A stretch of 31,675 nucleotides of DNA from Pigoraptor vietnamica (Eukaryota > Opisthokonta > Filasterea). Each line of letters starts with the position of its first letter. The stretch's first letter is position 1. Below, piece after piece: positions 9,558 through 19,900 of this stretch. The stretch lies in NCBI GenBank assembly GCA_943704525.1, contig CALSCQ010000968.1:1-31675 (forward strand), read 5' to 3'. The notes below the pieces were generated by a model. The model was given only the letters and a program-made list of their open reading frames with translations, was not told the DNA's origin and did not search any database. Position numbers and translations under genes: made by a program.

Positions 9558-9767
9558 TCAAAGCACAAGACTCCACCGCGGCACATAACCACCCCTTTTT
9601 TGTACGCGCTGCGGGATCTGCTTGAGCATCCCATAAAGAATCTCGTTTACGCTCTTCGTGCGTAGGTAATCGAAGTTCCTATCCCGAGCAATTATCGCTC
9701 GAATTTCATTCGCAGTGCGCGGCGAGCCCCAGCTCAGAACGTGGAGGACCCTTTCCTCGAGCGCCAT
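9558..9767 (-). CDS. Small winged-helix protein resembling the Z-alpha (Z-nucleic-acid-binding) domain
   Basis: 69 residues from the ATG at 9765-9767 to TGA. The whole protein looks like one winged helix. EERVLHVLSWG forms helix 1. RTANEIRAII forms helix 2. KSVNEILYGMLKQ is the recognition helix. A wing ending YVPRWSLVL follows. The pattern K..(V/I)N..LY.(L/M) followed by P.W matches the Z-alpha family (ADAR1, ZBP1, PKZ, poxvirus E3), where the Asn and Tyr of the helix and the Pro/Trp of the wing touch Z-form nucleic acid. A longer loop (ARDRNFDYLRT) before the recognition helix is unlike ADAR1. CTCTGCAG directly before the ATG is a good splice acceptor, so this may be the last exon of a longer gene, with upstream exons I cannot find. 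Other winged-helix families with a similar helix are possible. Confidence 0.5.
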   Translation of the reverse strand: MALEERVLHVLSWGSPRTANEIRAIIARDRNFDYLRTKSVNEILYGMLKQIPQRVQKRGGYVPRWSLVL

Positions 9768-9779
9768 TCTGCAGAGCAA

Positions 9780-10991
9780 ACGCCGGAGTAGTCAGCTATG
9801 AACGGACGGCTTCACTGCTCATGAGTGCTGCGAGGACACTGGCCTGCTCAGAGGATCCAGAACCACAGTGGAATGGAGAGCCGGACGAGGCAGCGTGTCG
9901 TCTGTTTCCGACAGTCCCTCGCTGCTGTTGTCGTTGAAAGCGCAGTATTCGGCGCAGGCTCTTTCCCACCCATGGCCAACCACGGCGTGTGCCATGTCAG
10001 CGTCGCGGCCGTCGGAGTTGCCGTGCAGCCGCGGGTAGAGCCGTGACCGGCGCCGACAGTCTCGCGAAGCAAGATAGTAAGTGAAGGTCGCCTGCCTAGG
10101 GCCGGTCAGATCCTCGTCAACTGGCCAGTGCAGTTTCGCGGTATCAGTATTGACACTATAGCGGGGCTGCCGTGTGGTTCAGCCTGCCTGGCCGCCACTC
10201 GGGCTTCAGTCGGCTATTCATGAGTGTCGACCGAGTCGAACCATGTCAATCGCCGTGGCGTGTCAGTGTGCCGGCCACACTGAGGGAATGAGAAGAATTG
10301 CCCGGCCATTCAGCCAAATACAGTACCCGACTTGCCCGGGCCGGCGGGCACCAGTGCGATTCTAAGCTGCAGTCAACCGAGTGGCACAAAGTCAATGGGG
10401 GCGTGCCTGGGTATGCGGGGCTTGCAGTCTCCGTCTTCAGTCAGCATAAGCTATGCTGTAGCTGGCGGCAGAGAGTCTCCACTCAAGTCGAACAATGCCA
10501 GTCAATGGGCGTCGCAGGGAATGGGAAGAATGGCGCGGCTTGCGTTGTTGCAAAACAGCCGTTGCTAAATTGGCTGCGCACTGACGCGGAGTCAGCCGAA
10601 GGGACCCGGCAAGGGTACGGTGTGTGTGTGGGTGGTCACCGGCAACTGCCTGACCCCTCATTGTGCGACACGTACAACAAAAGGATCGCAGCCTCTTCTC
10701 CGTTTCTGACTGTCGGGCTCTCTTTTGAGTCGTTCGACTTACGACTTGGCGTTTTCCACGAAAATGGCAACGCCGGGACAGCCACTTGGATCCATCTCAC
10801 ACTCTGTAAATAGGACGCACTGATGTGCGAATGTCGACACCGGCCGCGTGGTATGAAGCCGATTGACTGAACGACGGAGTAAGGGCGTGGCGGCAAATGA
10901 CTCCCCATGCAACCGTTACGCACCGACAGCCATATTCTGGTTTGCCGTGCTGTAATCCACCGGGCTGCCGGCTGCTGCAGTACAGTCGCGC
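9780..10991. other. 1.2-kb stretch without a recognisable gene; degenerate repeats
   Basis: No open frame here looks coding on either strand. The sequence is punctuated by related words built on GTCAATGG..CGT and AATG(A/G)GAAGAAT(T/G)G(C)CCGGC, most clearly at 10245-10315, 10391-10425 and 10501-10540. This points to old tandem or dispersed repeats. The right end should hold the promoter of the PP1-subunit gene. Confidence 0.5.
10245..10540 (+). repeat. Degenerate repeat, about three copies
   Basis: Copies begin with GTCAAT at 10245, 10391 and 10501. The first and third share GGGAATG(A/G)GAAGAAT followed by a GC-rich CGGC word. The second is more diverged. Spacing is 146 and 110 nt. It may be a decayed minisatellite or transposon fragment. 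Confidence 0.4.
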
Positions 10992-11783
10992 ATGCGCAGA
11001 TCGGCTACGGCGGCTAGATTCCAGCACCAGCTTGCAGCCGTCATGCGCACGGACACTCTCACCCGCCACGTCCACTTTGCCGACCAGGTGGGGCTCTCGC
11101 TCTGTGCGTGCAGAGAGTTTCAGCCGCGTGATCGCCCCAAGAGCATTCGGAGCGGCGGGGCTGTCAATGGCTCGGACGACGATTGCCGGGACGATAGAGA
11201 TGATGCCGTCGACTTTACGGAACACTGGCAGTCGTGGCCCTACGCGCCCCGGCTGCGCAAGTTTCTCTTGCCGTCGTTTCCGCAACCTGCATGCATGAAC
11301 AGCTTCTATGCGCGCGTGGAACAGCAGCACGTATGCCTCGAGAACATCATTACGCGCGAGTCGCAGGTCGTGGGAACGGCGCTCATCGAGAACCTCGCCT
11401 ACGAGAAGCGCGTGTTCGTGCGCTACACGACGGATGCGTGGAAGTCGTTCGCCGAGGTGCCAGCCAGCTATGCAAGCAGCGTCCGCGGCGGCGCACTCGA
11501 CCGCTTCTCATTCGTCTACGGAGTGCCCGAAGATTTCCCCCCGTCGGCGATAACCGAGTTTGCCATTCGCTGCGCCATGGACGGGCAGCAGTTCTGGGAC
11601 AACAATCGAGGGCTCAACTACGCTGTTCAGTGCTACAGCGGCGCCTTTCCGTGCACGTTCGAGCGCGAGACGACGGAAGTGGCGGGTCCTGCTGCTAGTG
11701 GAACGAAATCGACCACGTTGAGCGTGAAGCAGCCGTTTGGCGTGCTCTGCGGTGCTGTCCCCGTCAAATACATCACCGCGTAA
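10992..11783 (+). CDS. Protein phosphatase 1 glycogen-targeting regulatory subunit (PPP1R3/GAC1-like)
   Basis: 263 residues. These subunits tether PP1 to glycogen and direct it to glycogen synthase and phosphorylase. Residues 25-31, RHVHFAD, fit the PP1-docking RVxF motif, followed by QVGLSL just as KVxFAD..GL.L occurs in PPP1R3 proteins. After an acidic linker (NGSDDDCRDDRDD) the CBM21 carbohydrate-binding domain spans about 103-215: VCLENI, GTALIENLAYEKRVFVRYT, WKSF, FAIRCAMDGQQFWDNNRGL, NYAVQC. The WDNN..NY signature is the sugar-contact end of the fold. Starts at 10992 or 11043 (M18) both keep the docking motif. The stop TAA overlaps a perfect donor GTAAGT (11779-11784), so a spliced, slightly longer C-terminus is possible. 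It converges with RBBP5. Confidence 0.85.
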   Translation: MRRSATAARFQHQLAAVMRTDTLTRHVHFADQVGLSLCACREFQPRDRPKSIRSGGAVNGSDDDCRDDRDDAVDFTEHWQSWPYAPRLRKFLLPSFPQPACMNSFYARVEQQHVCLENIITRESQVVGTALIENLAYEKRVFVRYTTDAWKSFAEVPASYASSVRGGALDRFSFVYGVPEDFPPSAITEFAIRCAMDGQQFWDNNRGLNYAVQCYSGAFPCTFERETTEVAGPAASGTKSTTLSVKQPFGVLCGAVPVKYITA

Positions 11784-11954
11784 GTGTACCCACCAGCGTG
11801 TGAGTGTTGTGTCAAACAAAGGGGTCGAGGTGCCCGTGTCGCAAAATACCGGCAATGTCCCCGCAAGCCCCACTATTGCGCACGGGTCACCTATGCCTCG
11901 ATTCGAACGCAAATGGCCGCACAGTTTTCTTCTTTCTCTGCATTGGTGGCCATC

Positions 11955-13802
11955 TCAGTCGCTCTCGGACGAATAGTCCACGATGGAAATGGACGCGCGG
12001 CGTTCTTCCGCGGCGTTGGCACCCGCTGCCGCCATCATCGATAGCATGACGAGCGCATCCGCCTCCTCTCCGACAGAAGCAGCCGCACGAGCGAGGGCAG
12101 CGTCTTTCTCAGAAGCGGCCGCAGGGACCGGATCGACGTCCATCGGGATGGTGAGCGAGTCGCCGCCTACGGGCGGTTCGGCTTCTGCTGCGGCAGGTGG
12201 TACGGCGCCCTCGACAATCTCCTCCTTGATCTTCGCATCGGGTGCTGCGACTCCCACAACAACGACCTCCTCCTTCATGGCAGTGTCCGCGCAAACGTCG
12301 CCGACAGTTGTCGCAACGGACTCGTGCACGGTCAATTCCGCGTCGCCGTTCAAGTTGGAACCGTCGGCGACGACACTTGGCTTGGTTTCCGCGCCTTCCG
12401 ACGACAGCGGCGCGCCAGCAGCGGCTTCTTCCTCGCCAACGACGTCCACGTCCATGGCGGCCGTCTCCTCAGCCCCATTCGCAGCGCCTTCTGTGCCAAC
12501 AACGCCCTCCGGCACGCTCGCCACTCCTTCTCCGACATCCCCAGCGCCCGACTTCTTCGCCCGTCGCGAATCTTTACGGCCGCCACCAGCCTTCGCTGTA
12601 CGGCCCTTCTTTGCGCGGCTCGCTGGTTGCGCCACAGGCACTTCCCCGTCACCGGTCGCCGCCGTAGTGCCCGCATCGTCCACAGGCTCCCGCTTCGTCG
12701 TCCGCGCCTTCTTTCGAGGAGGCTCCGCTCGTGCGACGGGCTCTGACGGCTCGGATGCGTCGACGGCCGGCGCTGGCCTTCGGCTGCGCGACTTGCTCCC
12801 TGCTGCCGTCCGCGCCGGATTCGCAGGCTCTTGCACAGGTGCTGGGGGCGGAGGGGCGCCCTCAGGACCATACGTAATGCCTGCCTTTGTGCCGCGCTGG
12901 GAGTGGTCCTCGATGGAGGGAGGGAAGTCGTCGGGCTCATCTGGGTCTGGGTCGGGGGCGATGGGTATTGCCACCAGCTCGTCCGAAATGTCCTGCATGA
13001 TGTGCGTGCGGGGGGGGGGGGGGGGGGGGAGTCAACTAAGTTGTGCTTTCATGATGACTGCGTCGCCGTTAATGCAGTGCAGGCGTCACAATGGCAGGGA
13101 ACACTCACGCTGTCGCTGTCGTCGACGTAGGCAGTTGGCTTGACGACCGTTACCACATCGACGTCGCAGTCTTCCTCCTGCGTGCGCTTCTTCACGGTGA
13201 CTTCTTCGTCAACCTGTAAATAAAAGGGGCGCGTTGAACGGTGAGGTGCAGCTATGACATTGCAACACACGTAGGAACAACGACAAAAGCATGGCATCTC
13301 AGCGAGCGCATGCACGCACCACGTCAAACTCGTCTTCGCGCTCCGAGTACTCGACGTTGTTGTCCAGCTCAATGAAATCGGGCGCAAAGGCGCTCCACGT
13401 CTCCGTCTGCTGAACGGACCACGTCTGGACGAGTCCGGACTGGGTAACGGCCGCGAGCACGGGGCGGATGGGGTGCCACTGCAGAAGCGGAACGGTTGAA
13501 CTACATGGGAGAAGAACGAACCAAGTTCCCGACACGCAGCGGCAATACAGAGTCACTACGATGCGACTGCTGCGAAACCAGGAGCACACCTTCCGTCACG
13601 CTACGTTATCCCCAAACGCACCGTAATCTCGGCTGCCCAGTCACGCGATCCCTCCATTGTCCGGATGATTTCCGACGTCTTCCGATCGATGACGAAGATG
13701 CGTGCGTCGCGCACCATCCCTGCGGTGATGGCTGATCAGCAAGGGGACACAAGCAACTGGCACACAACACGCACACGCACACGCACACGCACACGCACAC
13801 AC

Positions 13803-13856
<54 letters not shown>

Positions 13857-15640
13857 TTTCACACATAGCCGCGACAAATGAGCAGGAGAATCGGCCGGTA
13901 GGGTTGTGCACAAGACTCACCCGCGACGACGTAATCCGCGTCGTTTGAGAGGCAGCAGCATCGCCACGACTGCGCGTTGACGTCCTTGAATTTGAAATAG
14001 AACACGCGTTTGTGCGTCTCCTCGTCAAAGCCGCAGAGGGAGCGGTCGGAGCAGTTCGCAAAGACGGTCCTGCGCACGCACAAGCACACGCGTTGAGACG
14101 CAAGTAACACACGATGCCCGTCCGCCAACACATTTTGACGTGTGTGTGCCCAAAAACGGTCAAGTGACAGGCGACCAAGAGACACACAAGATCGAAAAAA
14201 ACAGGCTGACGTAACAAACGATTGCGCTCAGAGACAGTACTGTATGCCAGCGTGTTGCCACTTACTTTGACTTGCGATTGTAGAATATCGAGCGGACGCT
14301 GGCGCCAATGGCGAACGAACCCACGACCTGTCCACGACAGCGCAGCCGCATGTAAGCCAGCCGATAGAGTCGAGAAGATGGAGCAGCTAGATCATCGTCC
14401 CACAGCGGACAAGCATTGCGAGCACAAAATCCTATCCTCTGTCAATCTGCAACGTAAGCTCACGGCATGAGGGCGCAAGATGCACGCACAGCGGAGCCCC
14501 ACCTTCTTCTCTTTCCAGTCCACAATCGACACCTTGCCACGCGCGTCTCCGATCCACGCATGTCGGCCACCGTGCACGAACGTCGCGCAGGCGGGCATGA
14601 CGGCGCCCTTGCCGGAGTCTTCGTCGCCTCCCTCGCCGCTTTCCGTGGCAAACACGAGTGTCGTGCGCTCTCGCGTCCGCGCATTGATGACGCACGGCAT
14701 TTGCAGCGCCGTAGACACTATGAAGATGTCCCTGACGAGAGTTAAGGGGAATGCGAGGCAGTTCAGTGAGTTCAGAGCCAAATTGACCGTAACGTACACA
14801 TCGACAAATCCCGATGTCATGTCCACAGCATAGGGTCAGCACGCACGCAGGCACAGCCGAATAGTGCGCCAACAGGCACGGGGTGATCGCGAGACGGCAA
14901 GCATAGCAGATTGGGCGGCATTGGAACACGGAAACGCAATATCGGTCACTCACTCTTCTTTCGGGTGCGCTTGCACGCTTACGACGTGGCTGTCAAACGC
15001 AAATTCCTGGCACGCCGGGCGTTGCTGCAGTACATCCCACACGATAACATGCTGGTCGGTGCTGCCGGACAATAGGCGCCGTCCACTCCGGGTCCAACTG
15101 CGCAACACAAAATCGCATTTAGATCCGCACGAAAGGCACCAACTTAGTGTGCTGTACCACCCTCCAAATAAACACACTGTTCAGTTAGGGATTCGCAGGC
15201 GCACCTTAGTGACGTGATCGTGTGGGCGTGTCGCTTGAATTCCCGGACGACGTTGCGCGTGTCAAAATCGAAGATGAGCACGCGGCCGTCCTGGAAGCCC
15301 GTCGCAAGAAGCGTGCCGCGCCGGTTAAACGCGCACTTGGACGCCTGGCCGTAGCCAGAGAATGACGGCCCCAGCACCTGCAATACAGACGAAAGCATAA
15401 GCACACATCCGGCTGTTAATCACGTAACAGACAACGTAGCGCCGCGGGTCGATCAACAACAGCTCGACCATGCCGGTGACGGCGCTGGTGAACGTCACTT
15501 ACATCTGGAATGTTCGTGCTTCGAGGCGCTGTTGGATGACGAAGTAGGGGCACACACACACACGTGAGTGAGAAGGCGGTCGATCAATGCGACACAAACA
15601 ACAAGCAGCGTATTCACTTACGTTGGAGTTCGAGATTCAT
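11955..15640 (-). CDS. RBBP5: RBBP5/Swd1, WD40 subunit of the SET1/MLL (COMPASS) H3K4 methyltransferase
   Basis: Eleven exons (high to low): 15640-15622, 15528-15503, 15377-15205, 15097-14954, 14731-14503, 14327-14266, 14069-13921, 13719-13622, 13478-13320, 13213-13109, 12992-11955. All junctions are GT-AG and phase-compatible, giving 733 residues. It begins MNLELQ, as human RBBP5 begins MNLELLES. The propeller (about 1-320) shows FNRRGTLLATGFQDGRVLIF, RRLLSGSTDQHVIVWDV, GDARGKVSIVDW, VVGSFAIGASVRSI, DADYVVAG and ITWHPIRPVL. The ASH2L/MLL-activating segment WSAFAPDFIELDNNVEY is near-identical to animal RBBP5, followed by REDEFDVV and DCDVDVVTV, which resembles the WDR5-binding motif. PIAPDPDPDEPDD mirrors the conserved PIAPEVEDPEE. 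The last 300 residues are Ala/Glu/Pro-rich with basic nuclear-signal-like PPRKKARTTKREP. Confidence 0.93.
13010..13029 (+). repeat. Homopolymer G tract (20 nt) in last RBBP5 intron
   Basis: Twenty G on this strand, which is a C run in the RBBP5 pre-mRNA, placed about 18 nt before the acceptor of the last exon at 12992/12993. It may serve as part of the polypyrimidine tract. Confidence 0.9.
13761..13855 (+). repeat. (CA)n microsatellite in an RBBP5 intron
   Basis: An array of CA with early CG interruptions fills half of the intron 13720-13920 between the seventh and eighth RBBP5 exons. In the RBBP5 transcript it is read as (TG)n. Confidence 0.95.
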
Positions 15641-16339
15641 ATTCTTCTGCGCTTGGAACCGCCCAAAGGCGATCCCTTTAACAACAGCTCAGTCGAAAAG
15701 GGATTGTTTCGTCGTCGTCATGCACGTAGCGAACTTGAAATGGCACCCGGCGGGTTTTCGCGCGCAAGGGCGCCAAAATATTCCTCGCGCGAAGTTTTTG
15801 GCCGCAACAAATTCTTGAAAGTTGACTACACAGCTTGAACAACGTCAATGAATAGCAAAGTGTGTGCGAAGGTGTGTGCGTTCTCGTAGTCGTGCCACAG
15901 ACGTGACAAGTAATTCTAGCACATCGCCTGCTTTTCGGCTTGCAAAACGTGCGCGATGGCAAAGCCTTGTCCCGCCAAAATGTGTGCGAGATCTCGGCAA
16001 TTTACGAATCGATCACGTGAGTATTTCAAAATTCAAATTTTCGCGCTCATCCAGCTGTCATCCGAAATCTCCAGCAAACACACACCCACAATCGCACGCA
16101 CACTCTCTCCTACCAGTCTCGCGATCCTCTCCTCTAACAATACGATTTTTTTTCCCCCTGACCTTCTTTTTTATTCGTACGTCTACTAGTAGCTTCGTGT
16201 TTTTATTTTCTTGTTTTGGTTTCTTTTAACGAGGAGGTTGCCGTTGGGTAAGGGGCCGCATCCACTCGTCGCGTTTCGCAAAATCTCTTCCGTTCCTTTC
16301 TAACTCATTCTTGTGCGAACAAGCGGACCATAAAATAAG
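15641..16339. promoter_or_regulatory. Bidirectional promoter region of RBBP5 and the XMAP215 gene
   Basis: The start codons of RBBP5 (-) and the TOG-protein gene (+) are 699 nt apart, head to head, with no gene between. AT-rich blocks occur at 16020-16045 and 16135-16230 (T-rich, near the TOG gene). No clear TATA box at a fixed distance was identified. Shared regulation is an inference from layout. Confidence 0.5.
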
Positions 16340-16935
16340 ATGGCTGACGAGGAGGATGTCTCGCGCCTGTCTCTCTCGGAGCGCCTCGTGCACAAGGTGA
16401 GAAATGTCGCGAACACTAGATTACGTTAACGCCGCACACCTTCGTCGTCACTGCAAGGCATCTCACCGCTTTCGTGCTCCATGCTTTTCCTGGGAACAGT
16501 CGTGGAAGGTTCGCCTTGCCGCGTACGAAGATGCCGTCAAGGATTTTTCCCGCGTGGACGACCCCGACAGTCCCGCGCTGTTGGAGTATGTGTCGCTGCT
16601 ACCCAAGATGGTCGCCGACAGCAACGCCAACGCACAGGAGAAGGCGATTGACGCGGTAAAGGCGTTTTGCGAGAAGGCCAGTTGCGCGTCCCGCTGCACG
16701 GGGGAGGTCGCATCCGCCGTTGTCAAGAAGTGCATGAACCAGCGCGACCGCACCAAGCAGAAGGGCATTGACCTCTGCCTCACGCTCATCGAGATCGACA
16801 AGGTGCGTGTACATTAACAGCGCCTCCCATTACGTAGCTTCCTTTTTTCGGAAACCCCCTATCTCGGCGCGTGTGTGGAATGCATACGCATGTATGTCGG
16901 TCGTTGTTTTCTCCTTTGTTCGGCTTTTCATTTCG

Positions 16936-16966
<31 letters not shown>

Positions 16967-19900
16967 CGTACGCGCGGTTAATCACTTACAGATATGTCTA
17001 ACTACGCTTCCCTTACCTCCACGTCCATCGCTGCAGTCGGAGCCGGTGTTGACGGAGCTCATGGGGGGTCTTTCGGACAAGCAGCCCAAGGTCGTCATCG
17101 CATGCATCCAGACGATCTTCCAGGCCCTCAACCAGTTTGGCGCCAAGAACATGACGCTCAAGCCCCTCTGCAAGGACATTCACACCATCCTCGAGAACAA
17201 AGACAAGGCCGTCCGCGAGGAGGTTTGTGTGCGCGCTTGCTGTCACTGTTGTTGCAGCGAGCATGTTGCGGGCATGCGTATACACCTTGATTTTTGCGCC
17301 GTTTTGTGTTCTATTCGCACGTGCCTCATGTGAGTACTGAGTCCCAAACCGCGCACCGCAGGCAAAGGCACTTGTGGTTGAAATGTATCGGTGGCTTGGC
17401 CAGGCCGTCAAGCCTTTCCTCGAGAACGTCAATCCCATTCAGGTGCGGTCCCAATTACAGCGACTTGTTGATCCACTTCCGCCGTGCTCGTTCCGCTTTA
17501 CCGTTTCTCACGACCATTCTGCTCAACGTTTCGTTACTTTACTTTTCGCCGCGCAGTTGAAGGAGCTAGAGGCCGCCTTCGAGGCCCTTCCGAAGGACAA
17601 GCCCACGCAGACGCGCTTCCTGCGCAGTCAGCAGGCCGAGCGCGAGCGCACCGAGATGATTGCCGCGGCGGGCGGCGATCCCGCGGCTGTCGCTGCGGGC
17701 GATGACGGCGAGGAAATTCCGGACGATGACGTCGACCCCTACGACCTTGCGGACGCGACGGACGTCTCTGCGCAGATGAGCAAGACGTTCTTCGACGACA
17801 TTGCCGCCGCAAAGTGGCAGACACGCAAAGAGGCGCTCGAGGGACTACTCGCGCTCGTCTCGAAGCCGAAGATTGCGCCGGGAGAGTACGGGGAGCTCGT
17901 GCGCGCCCTCACCAAGGCTCTCGGAGACAGCAACGTTATGGTCGTCGCGCTCGCCGTCCAGTGCATCGGCGGACTTGCGAAGGGGCTGCGGACGGGCTTT
18001 GGCCCCTACGCGCTCGGCGCGCTTTCTGCGATGCTGCGCAAGTTCAAGGAGAAGAAGGCGAACGTCGTTGCCGCCCTTCGCACCGCCGCGGATGCCGCGG
18101 GCGTGTCGTGCGCGTTTGCGTCGCTCGCCGAGGAAATGACCGCGTGTCTGGACGACAAGAACCCGTCGGTGAAGGCGGAGACGGCGATGTGGATCGGACG
18201 TGTGCTCCGGGAGACGCCTCGCACGGATATTACCAAGCCCGTTCTCAAGCAGGTTGTGGGCGTGCTCATCCAGGTGCGTATGCGAGCACGTGCATCGCTC
18301 TCTTCGTGTACCTGCATGTTGGTTATGCAGATGGTTTCAAAGCCCGGCGCTAACAAACATTTGGCACTGCAGTTCCTATCTAGTGTATCTCACCTGAGCA
18401 ACACACCACAACACGCTGCTCACTCTCTGCATGTTCTCCTCTCCGGAACAGCGCCTCGATGACGGTGCCCCGGAGGTGCGCGAGGCTGCGATGGAGGCGC
18501 TCGGCGTCGCCATGAAGGCGGCGGGCGAGGCGGCCGTGATGCCCTACCTCGCGGACATTGACAAGATCAAGCTCGGCAAGATCCAAGAGCACTGCCAGAA
18601 CACGGTGCTCAGCCCCGCCGTGCTCAAGGCTGCCATGCGCGCGGCGAAGGCGGCCAAGGCGAAGGAGGCTGCGAAGGGGAAGGAGGGCGGCGCGGCCTCG
18701 GGAAAGGTGACGGCGAAGAGCGCCGCGGCGGCCGGGGGCGCGAAGAAGGCGGCGCCGGCGAAGAAGACCACGGCCGCGCCGGCAGCGGCGGCGGCAGCAG
18801 CGCCGTCTGCGCCCGCTGCGACGAAGAAGCCGGCGGCGGCAGCGGCGGCTAAGGCTGAGGAGGCAGTTGAGCCGGCGAAGGCGCCTGAGAAGAAAGCACC
18901 CGCTGCGGTCGCTGCGCCGCCCGCCACGCTCAACCTGAAGAAGGGCGCCGCCGCGACCGCCAAGGCGGTGGACTCGCCCGCGGACGCGCGCCCCAAGACG
19001 ACGGCCGTGGCGCCGAAGGTTTCGGCGGCAGCGTCGCAGGAAGAGGAGGGCCCCGCCCTCGTCGTCGGCGAAGCGAAGGAGGTGCGGATGGACAGGGAGA
19101 AAAAGAACATTCTCCTCAAGTGGACGTTTGAGACGCCCCGTGAGGAGTTTGTGGCGCAGCTGAAGGAGCAGATGCAGCCAGTCGTTTCGCGCGCCGTGTT
19201 TGCGCAGCTGTTCCACGAGGACTTTAAGCACCACATTGCGGGCATGGGCGTGCTCGCGGCGGGCCTGCAGTCGCCCGCCGAGGGCGTGGAGGCGCCGCTC
19301 AAGGCCGCCGGTCTCGCGAACGCCGATCTGCTTCTCCGCTACGTGACGCTCCGGTTCTTTGACACGAACACGTCGGTGATGCTCAAGTGTCTCGAGCTGC
19401 TGCGTGCGCTCTTTGCGCTGCTGGACGCGGACGCCTACCACCTGTCCGAGTACGAGGCGTACGCGTTCATCCCGTACCTCGTCATGCGCGTGGGCGACAA
19501 GATGGAGAACGTGCGCAAGGACATTCGCTCCCTCTTCCGCGTGCTCTGCAACGTGTACCCCGCGAGCAAGCTGTTTGGGTACCTTCTCGACGGCCTCAAG
19601 ATCAAGAACGCCCGGTCGCGCATTGAGCTACTCGAGGAACTCGCGACGCTTATTCAGCGACACGGCATTAGCGTGTGCCAGCCATCCCCCGCCAAGACGC
19701 TCCCGCAGGTCGCGCTCCACGTCGGCGACCGCGACAACGGCGTGCGTTCGGCGGCGATAAACGTCATCATCGAGGCGCACGCGCTCGTTGGCGACACGGT
19801 GTGGAAGTACACCGGCGAAATGTCGCAGAAGGACCGCGACTTTATCGAGGAGCGCATCAAGCGCAACGCCGCGGCACCCAAGAAGCCTTCCGTCGGCGCT

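Noticed and set aside
11983-13143. 386-codon plus-strand Ser/Ala-rich frame
   Set aside because: Antisense of the low-complexity RBBP5 tail; the minus strand joins in phase to conserved RBBP5 exons.
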